This document shows positions 59,500 through 64,000 of a DNA stretch of 64,000 nt, piece after piece; position 1 is the first letter of the stretch; every line of letters begins with the position of its first letter. The notes beneath the pieces are model-generated. The model was not told the origin of the DNA and did not search any database. It saw only the letters and a program-made list of their open reading frames with translations. The stretch covers positions 1-64,000 of the forward strand of contig JAUVVB010000005.1 of assembly GCA_030604825.1 (NCBI GenBank). Reading direction: 5' to 3'. The stretch is from Chloroflexota bacterium (lineage in GTDB: Bacteria > Chloroflexota > Dehalococcoidia > E44-bin15). Both the position numbers and the translations under genes were made by a program.

Positions 59500-59928
59500 A
59501 TGCCGGCTAGGGGAATATTCGTTGCTGTGGGGGCGGTGATCGAGGACGATGAAAGTCGAATCCTGCTGGTAAAGCATGTCCCGGAGAGGGGTGAATTCTG
59601 GCAGGGGAAGTGGATCTGCCCTGGAGGAAGATTGAAGCTGGGGGAGGGCATCGAGCAGGGGATCAAAAGGGAGGTGAGGGAGGAGACCGGGCTGGAGATA
59701 AGCCTCACCACCCCGCTCATCCCCTTTGAAAGGATCGTGAAGGCGGAGGGCAAGACCACCCTCCACGTTATCTACATCGATTATCTGGCCAAATTGGTCG
59801 GGGGGGAGTTCCAACCCGGCAGCGATGTGGGGGAAGGCATCTGGGTTCATCGGGAAGAAATCCTCAGTATCTGGGAGGAGCTCCACGATGATACCAAGAG
59901 GCTGCTCCAGATAGCGAAGGTGGTTTGA
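59500..59928 (+). CDS. Nudix hydrolase inside the nuo operon
   Basis: 142 aa. Complete Nudix box GRLKLGEGIEQGIKREVREE followed by TGL (Gx5Ex7REUxEExGU). ATG 59500 has GAGGAGG eight bases upstream. Nudix enzymes cut nucleoside diphosphates linked to another moiety; NADH or sugar-nucleotide cleavage are possible but cannot be told apart here. Placed between nuoM and nuoN with ten bases before nuoN, so it is made with complex I. Confidence 0.92.
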   Translation: MPARGIFVAVGAVIEDDESRILLVKHVPERGEFWQGKWICPGGRLKLGEGIEQGIKREVREETGLEISLTTPLIPFERIVKAEGKTTLHVIYIDYLAKLVGGEFQPGSDVGEGIWVHREEILSIWEELHDDTKRLLQIAKVV

Positions 59929-59938
59929 GGAGGGAGCA

Positions 59939-61360
59939 TTGAACCTTTATCTCTTAGCTCCTGAGATAAGCCTCTGTGGCCTGGCCATAGTGGTGATCCT
60001 GCTGGACCTCGTCCTGAAGAGGAAGGGGATATTGGCGGTGGTGAGCGTTGCTGGGCTCATCGTACCGGGGGCGTTTACCCTTGCCCTCTGGGGAAGAGAG
60101 GAGACCACCTTTGCCGGGATGCTGGCCATCGACCAGTTCTCCCTTTTCTTCAACCTGTTCTTCCTGGTTATGGCCGCGCTGGTGATCCTGTCCTCGGTGG
60201 ATTATGTATCGAAATTCAGGGCGTTTCAGGGGGAATACTATGCCCTGGTCCTCCTTTCCGCCGCCGGGATGATGCTCATGGCCTCCACCCGGGAGCTCAT
60301 CTCCATCTATGTTGCCCTGGAGCTCGTGGCCATCTCGCTTTATGCCCTGACTGGCTTCTTGAAGGATCCCAAGTCCAGCGAGGCGGGGATGAAGTATCTC
60401 CTCCTCGGTGCGGTGGCCAGTGCCGTCTTGCTCTATGGGATGGCAATGGTTTTCGGCCTGACCGGCACCACCCATCTTGAGGAAATCGCCCAGGCTATTC
60501 CTGGAGGGGGGCTTTTGGCCAATCCAGCGCTACTTTTGGGGATAGTGTTGCTGGTGGCTGGCTTTGGCTTCAAGATTGCCACCGTCCCCTTCCAGATGTG
60601 GGTGCCCGATGTTTATGAGGGGGCGCCCACCCCCATCACCGCCTATCTCTCCGTTGCCAGCAAGGCGGCTGGGTTTGCCGTGATCCTCAGGGTTTTCTAT
60701 GAGGCCCTGGGGGCGGTGAGCCTTGACTGGGGCATCATCTTCGCCATCCTGGCCGCCATCACCATGACCCTGGGCAATGTGGTGGCCATCGCTCAGACCA
60801 ACATCAAGCGGATGCTCGCCTACTCCACCATCGCGCAGGCGGGCTATTTGATGATGGGGCTGGCTGCGGTCAGTGCCCTGGGGAGTAGCGCCCTCCTCTT
60901 CTTCCTCGGGGCCTATGCCCTGACCAACCTGGGGGCCTTCATCGCCATCATCGCCATCTCCAACAAGATCGATAGCGACCTCATCGGCGACTATTCAGGG
61001 ATGGCAAGGAGAGCCCCCCTCCTCGCCCTGGCGCTGGCCTTCTGTCTCATCTCCCTCATTGGCATCCCGCCCACCGCCGGTTTCATGGCCAAGATCTACA
61101 TCTTCAATGCTGCAGTGCAGTATGACCTCACCTGGCTGGTGATCATCGCCGTGGTCAACACCGCGATCTCCGCCTACTACTACCTGAGGGTGGTCAAGGT
61201 TATGTATCTTGAAGCCCCGCCATCGGAGGAGGCGGTGCCTTCCTCGGCTTCGCTGCGGGCTGCCCTCTCCTTCTGCTGCCTGGGTGTGCTCCTGCTGGGC
61301 GTCTACCCCTGGGCGCTGCTGAGAATTACCCAGGCTGCCGTGGACATCTTTTTTCCTTGA
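59939..61360 (+). CDS. nuoN: NADH-quinone oxidoreductase subunit N
   Basis: 473 aa antiporter-like subunit. ISIYVALELVAISLYALTGF with the Glu, GFKIATVPFQMWVPDVYEGA with the Lys, SVASKAAGFAVILRVFYEAL and NIKRMLAYSTIAQAGYLMMG. TTG start preceded by GAGGAGG. Last gene of the operon; its stop lies in the next promoter. Confidence 0.93.
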   Translation: MNLYLLAPEISLCGLAIVVILLDLVLKRKGILAVVSVAGLIVPGAFTLALWGREETTFAGMLAIDQFSLFFNLFFLVMAALVILSSVDYVSKFRAFQGEYYALVLLSAAGMMLMASTRELISIYVALELVAISLYALTGFLKDPKSSEAGMKYLLLGAVASAVLLYGMAMVFGLTGTTHLEEIAQAIPGGGLLANPALLLGIVLLVAGFGFKIATVPFQMWVPDVYEGAPTPITAYLSVASKAAGFAVILRVFYEALGAVSLDWGIIFAILAAITMTLGNVVAIAQTNIKRMLAYSTIAQAGYLMMGLAAVSALGSSALLFFLGAYALTNLGAFIAIIAISNKIDSDLIGDYSGMARRAPLLALALAFCLISLIGIPPTAGFMAKIYIFNAAVQYDLTWLVIIAVVNTAISAYYYLRVVKVMYLEAPPSEEAVPSSASLRAALSFCCLGVLLLGVYPWALLRITQAAVDIFFP

Positions 61361-61385
61361 CAGCCTCAAGCGGCGATGATAGACT
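61357..61385 (+). promoter_or_regulatory. promoter candidate for the acyl-CoA synthetase/NAD kinase genes
   Basis: TTGACA at 61357-61362 (overlapping the nuoN stop), 17-base spacer, TAGACT at 61380-61385. Confidence 0.45.
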
Positions 61386-61429
61386 TGCCTATGCACGCTC
61401 TGGCGATTAGTTTAGCCTGGGGGTAAGCG

Positions 61430-62866
61430 TTGTCCTCCGGTCATCCTTTACACCAGATCCTTCATCCAAGGTCGATAGCAGTAGTTGGGGTTTCCGCCAA
61501 CGAACTAAGGGAGGGCATTACAGGGTGGTTACCTCGGTTACTGAATTTTGGCTACCAGGGCCATCTTTACCCGGTTAATCCCCGGGCCTCGGAGATCCTG
61601 GGGCTAAGGGCCTACCCCAGCCTCAAGGATATTCCGGAAACTGTAGACTATGTCATTTTTAACATCCCGGCGCGCCTTGCCCCCCAGATCATGGAGGACT
61701 GCGTGGCTAAGGGGGTAAAGGCAGTTCACGTTTTCACTGCAGGCTTCAGCGAAACGGGCAAAGAGGAGGGGAGAAGGCTTGAGGAGGAGCTGAGCCACAT
61801 CATTCGTGGTAGCGGGGTGCGTATCATCGGTCCCAATTGTATGGGGATTTATCACCCCAAAGCGGGCTTGACCTTCTATCCCGCCTTCTCCAAGGAATCG
61901 GGTAGCGTTGCCCTCGTATCCCAGACTGGTGCTGGTGCCATTCGCTTCGTTCTTCTGGCCAATGAAAGGGGCATCCGCTTTAGCAAGGTAATTAGCTATG
62001 GCAATGCTATCGACCTTGATGCCAGCGATTTCCTGGAATATCTGGCAGGCGATGAGGAGACAAAGGTTATTGCCTGCTATATCGAGGGGGTTAAAGGGGG
62101 GAGGGCTTTCCTTAAGGCGGTCAAGGAGTGCATGAGGAGGAAGCCAGTGATCATACTAAAGGCGGGGGTAACGGAAGGGGGTGCAGCAGCAGCGGCATCC
62201 CATACCGCAGCTCTCGCCGGCAGCGAGTGGGTGTGGGGTGCCTTCTTCAAGCAAACAGGTGTTATCCCGGTGGAGAGCCTGGAAGAGATGGTAGACGTGG
62301 TGCTGGCCCTGCTTCATTTCCCCTGCCCTCGTGGGCCAAGGGTAGGCATTGTGGGGCGTGGTGGTGGCATTGGGGTTATCGCCACCGACCTTTGCGAGCG
62401 GGCTGGATTATCCGTGCCTTCCTTCGCCCCGGAGACGAGGAGCCAGTTAGAGAAGGTCAACCCTGAGGCTGGGGCCAGCGTCAGAAATCCAGTGGAGACC
62501 GCCCTGGGTTTGGCTGGTGCTTCCCAGTTTTACCAGGAAGGTCTACAGGTGGTGGATGCCGATCCCCATATCGACTTCATCCTCACCCACATTGGGGTGG
62601 ACGTTTACGGAAGGGTTGGTTCCCTTGAGGAGACGGTGGACATCCTTATCGAAACCGCCAAAACGCTTACCAAGCCGATGGTGGTGGCTCTCTATGCTGG
62701 AGCCAGCTTAGAAACTATCGCCGCAGTGGCTCAAGCCCAGCAAAGATGCCTGGAAGCGGGGCTGGCCGTCTATCCCACTGTAGAGGCGGCAGTAAAGGCA
62801 GTGAGCAAGGTTATTCGTTATCATCAGTTCATCAAAGAAACCAGGTTGGAGCAGCTAGTCTGTTGA
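61430..62866 (+). CDS. ADP-forming acyl-CoA synthetase alpha-like subunit
   Basis: 478 aa. CoA-binding Rossmann start HPRSIAVVGVSANELREG, then VFTAGFSETGKEEGRRLEEE, VRIIGPNCMGIYHPKAGLTF, ALVSQTGAGAIRFVL and SHTAALAGSEWVWGAFFKQT; the His in SHTAALAG corresponds to the phosphorylated His of ADP-forming acetyl-CoA synthetases. The ATP-grasp beta subunit is not in the window. Makes or uses acyl-CoA with ADP and phosphate. TTG start; overlaps the NAD kinase start. Confidence 0.88.
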   Translation: MSSGHPLHQILHPRSIAVVGVSANELREGITGWLPRLLNFGYQGHLYPVNPRASEILGLRAYPSLKDIPETVDYVIFNIPARLAPQIMEDCVAKGVKAVHVFTAGFSETGKEEGRRLEEELSHIIRGSGVRIIGPNCMGIYHPKAGLTFYPAFSKESGSVALVSQTGAGAIRFVLLANERGIRFSKVISYGNAIDLDASDFLEYLAGDEETKVIACYIEGVKGGRAFLKAVKECMRRKPVIILKAGVTEGGAAAAASHTAALAGSEWVWGAFFKQTGVIPVESLEEMVDVVLALLHFPCPRGPRVGIVGRGGGIGVIATDLCERAGLSVPSFAPETRSQLEKVNPEAGASVRNPVETALGLAGASQFYQEGLQVVDADPHIDFILTHIGVDVYGRVGSLEETVDILIETAKTLTKPMVVALYAGASLETIAAVAQAQQRCLEAGLAVYPTVEAAVKAVSKVIRYHQFIKETRLEQLVC

Positions 62867-63693
62867 AGAGAGTGGGAATTATCTATCATCCGAAGATGGC
62901 TGACGCTGGCCCTCTGGCCGAGGAGCTGGCAAGCTTTTTGCCCTCCCTTGATGCCTCAGCCTGGCTTTGCTCTGCCTGGGAGGAGGAGAAGGTAAAGGCC
63001 CAGGTGGCGGGCACCGATTTGATCCTCAGCGTTGGGGGCGATGGCACCATATTGAGGGCTGCCCGCGCCGTCGCTCCCTGGTCTGTTCCCATTGTGGGCA
63101 TAAATCTGGGGAGGCTGGGGTTTATGACCGAGCTCGGTGCCGAGGAGGTTCGTGACCAGCTGCCTTCCTTGTTGGCAGGGGAGGGCTGGATGGACGAAAG
63201 GGCGATGCTCCAGGCAGAGCTTGGGGGTGCAGAGCTTGGGGGTAAGGCTGCCTATCACGCCCTGAATGACGTAGTGGTGGGGCGGGGAGCCATATCCCGG
63301 GTAGTGAGGGTGGAGATCGTCATCGATGGTGCCCCCTTGACCACCTATAAGGCTGACGGGGTTATTCTGGCAACCGCTACCGGGAGCACCGGCTACTCCC
63401 TGGCTGCCGGTGGCCCCATCCTCTATCCCCAGGCCAGGGAGATGGTGCTCAATCCCATCTCCCCCCACCCGGTGTATGCCCGCCCCCTGGTGCTTCCCCC
63501 CACTGCCACCGTGGAGCTGAAGGTGCACACCGACCATCAGGCGATGCTCAGCATCGATGGCCAGATCAACCTGGAGCTGAAGAGCGGGGAAAGCATCCTG
63601 GTCAGGCTTAGCCCTCATGTTACCCGTTTTCTCAGGGTCAAGCCGCCGACCTTCTTCTACACTAGCTTGATGGAGAGGTTGCTCCAGAGATGA
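62863..63693 (+). CDS. nadK: NAD kinase
   Basis: 276 aa. LILSVGGDGTILRAARAVAP holds the GGDGT motif; GINLGRLGFMTELG, ALNDVVVGRGAISRVVRVEI, YKADGVILATATGSTGYSLA and SPHPVYARPLVLP complete the fold. Makes NADP+ from NAD+. TTG 62863 overlaps the preceding stop (TTGA) and is where the homology begins. Confidence 0.93.
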   Translation: MKRVGIIYHPKMADAGPLAEELASFLPSLDASAWLCSAWEEEKVKAQVAGTDLILSVGGDGTILRAARAVAPWSVPIVGINLGRLGFMTELGAEEVRDQLPSLLAGEGWMDERAMLQAELGGAELGGKAAYHALNDVVVGRGAISRVVRVEIVIDGAPLTTYKADGVILATATGSTGYSLAAGGPILYPQAREMVLNPISPHPVYARPLVLPPTATVELKVHTDHQAMLSIDGQINLELKSGESILVRLSPHVTRFLRVKPPTFFYTSLMERLLQR

Positions 63694-64000
63694 AGGTGGA
63701 AAAGGCTCGCATCGGCGATATGCCTCAGATACATCGGCTGGTCAATTACTTTGCCGATAAGGGCGAGATGTTGCCCCGCTCCCTGAGCGAGCTCTATGAG
63801 AACATCAGGGACTTCTTCGTGGTAAGGGACGACGACCAGGTGGTTGCCTGTGCTGCCCTTCACGTATTCTGGTCCGACCTGGCCGAGATCAGGGCTGTTG
63901 CCGTGGCGGAGGAGATACAGGATCAGGGAGCGGGTGCCGTGCTTATCCAGGCCTGCCTTGAGGAGGCGAAAGGCCTGGGCATCGAGACCGTTTTCTGCCT
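63690..64000 (+). CDS. GNAT acetyltransferase, cut by the right edge
   Basis: 103 residues visible, open at the window end. Starts KVEKARIGDMPQIHRLVNYF, then LPRSLSELYENIRDFFVVRD, VACAALHVFWSDLAEIRAVA and GAGAVLIQACLEEAKGLGIE. This matches the GNAT group of N-acetylglutamate synthase (ArgA-like) proteins. ATG overlaps the nadK stop (ATGA). An arginine-synthesis role is likely but cannot be settled from the partial gene. Confidence 0.82.
   Translation, partial: MKVEKARIGDMPQIHRLVNYFADKGEMLPRSLSELYENIRDFFVVRDDDQVVACAALHVFWSDLAEIRAVAVAEEIQDQGAGAVLIQACLEEAKGLGIETVFC

Overview
The window is a gene-dense, high-GC bacterial chromosome segment. Genes are packed, most operon neighbours overlap or sit within 20 bases, several convergent genes share stop codons, and about a dozen genes appear to use TTG starts. 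The gene content fits an uncultured anaerobic Chloroflexota, most likely Dehalococcoidia-like: a Nuo complex without NuoEFG, many CoA-linked fatty/organic-acid enzymes, CaiB/BaiF transferases, B12-binding radical SAM and DUF3786 proteins, and a Na+-pumping decarboxylase. This placement is inference; no rRNA gene is present.

Layout. 1-1760: an AT-rich patch unlike the rest, with a cut-off gene end, a small ORF, a GNAT acetyltransferase and a membrane-anchored unknown. 1764-4571: PmbA-type protein, HEAT-repeat protein, GNAT. 4580-10364 (minus): three MFE-2-like SDRs and three FAS1-like/MaoC hydratase pairs behind one predicted promoter and a Fur-like palindrome. 10533-14045: UvrD/PcrA helicase and SpeE/SpeD. 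14125-15493: transglutaminase/TPR protein, MauE/DoxX membrane protein and tRNA-Phe. 15705-19855: CoA-transferase, nitroreductase, ThDP enzyme. 19931-21788: a Mrp-type ATPase lacking the usual CxxC, followed by a NifU-like gene start fused out of frame to the 3' part of a metallo-beta-lactamase gene. 22081-25886: an uncharacterised iron-sulfur/PHP/GreA-fusion gene row. 26028-34622: enoyl-CoA hydratase family, DUF3786, FtsH, MoaE, two CaiB/BaiF proteins, Pit transporter with DUF47 partner, archease.

34632-44519: RtcB, then a striking cluster of a methylmalonyl-CoA-mutase-like large subunit whose carboxylate-binding Arg is replaced by His, a biotin-dependent Na+-translocating decarboxylase (carboxyltransferase, OadG-like, two biotin carriers, OadB-like), a crotonase-fold protein resembling methylmalonyl-CoA decarboxylase YgfG, and a radical SAM-PDZ protein preceded by a small paralogue of its own N-terminal domain. 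44516-51063: YchF, HolA, PHP, old-yellow-enzyme reductase, B12/radical SAM. 51206-61360: nuoABCD-(HI fusion)-JKLM-nudix-N. 61430-64000: ADP-forming acyl-CoA synthetase alpha-like protein, NAD kinase and a GNAT gene cut by the window edge.

Taken together the genes describe a CoA-thioester economy: acids are activated (CoA-transferases, ADP-forming synthetase), oxidised through (R)-specific hydration and dehydrogenation, rearranged and decarboxylated with Na+ export, and electrons enter a quinone-linked Nuo complex that probably takes them from ferredoxin or an unknown donor. The most novel candidates are the mutase/Na+-pump cluster and the radical SAM-PDZ pair. All assignments come from reading the sequence and remembered family motifs; no searches were run.
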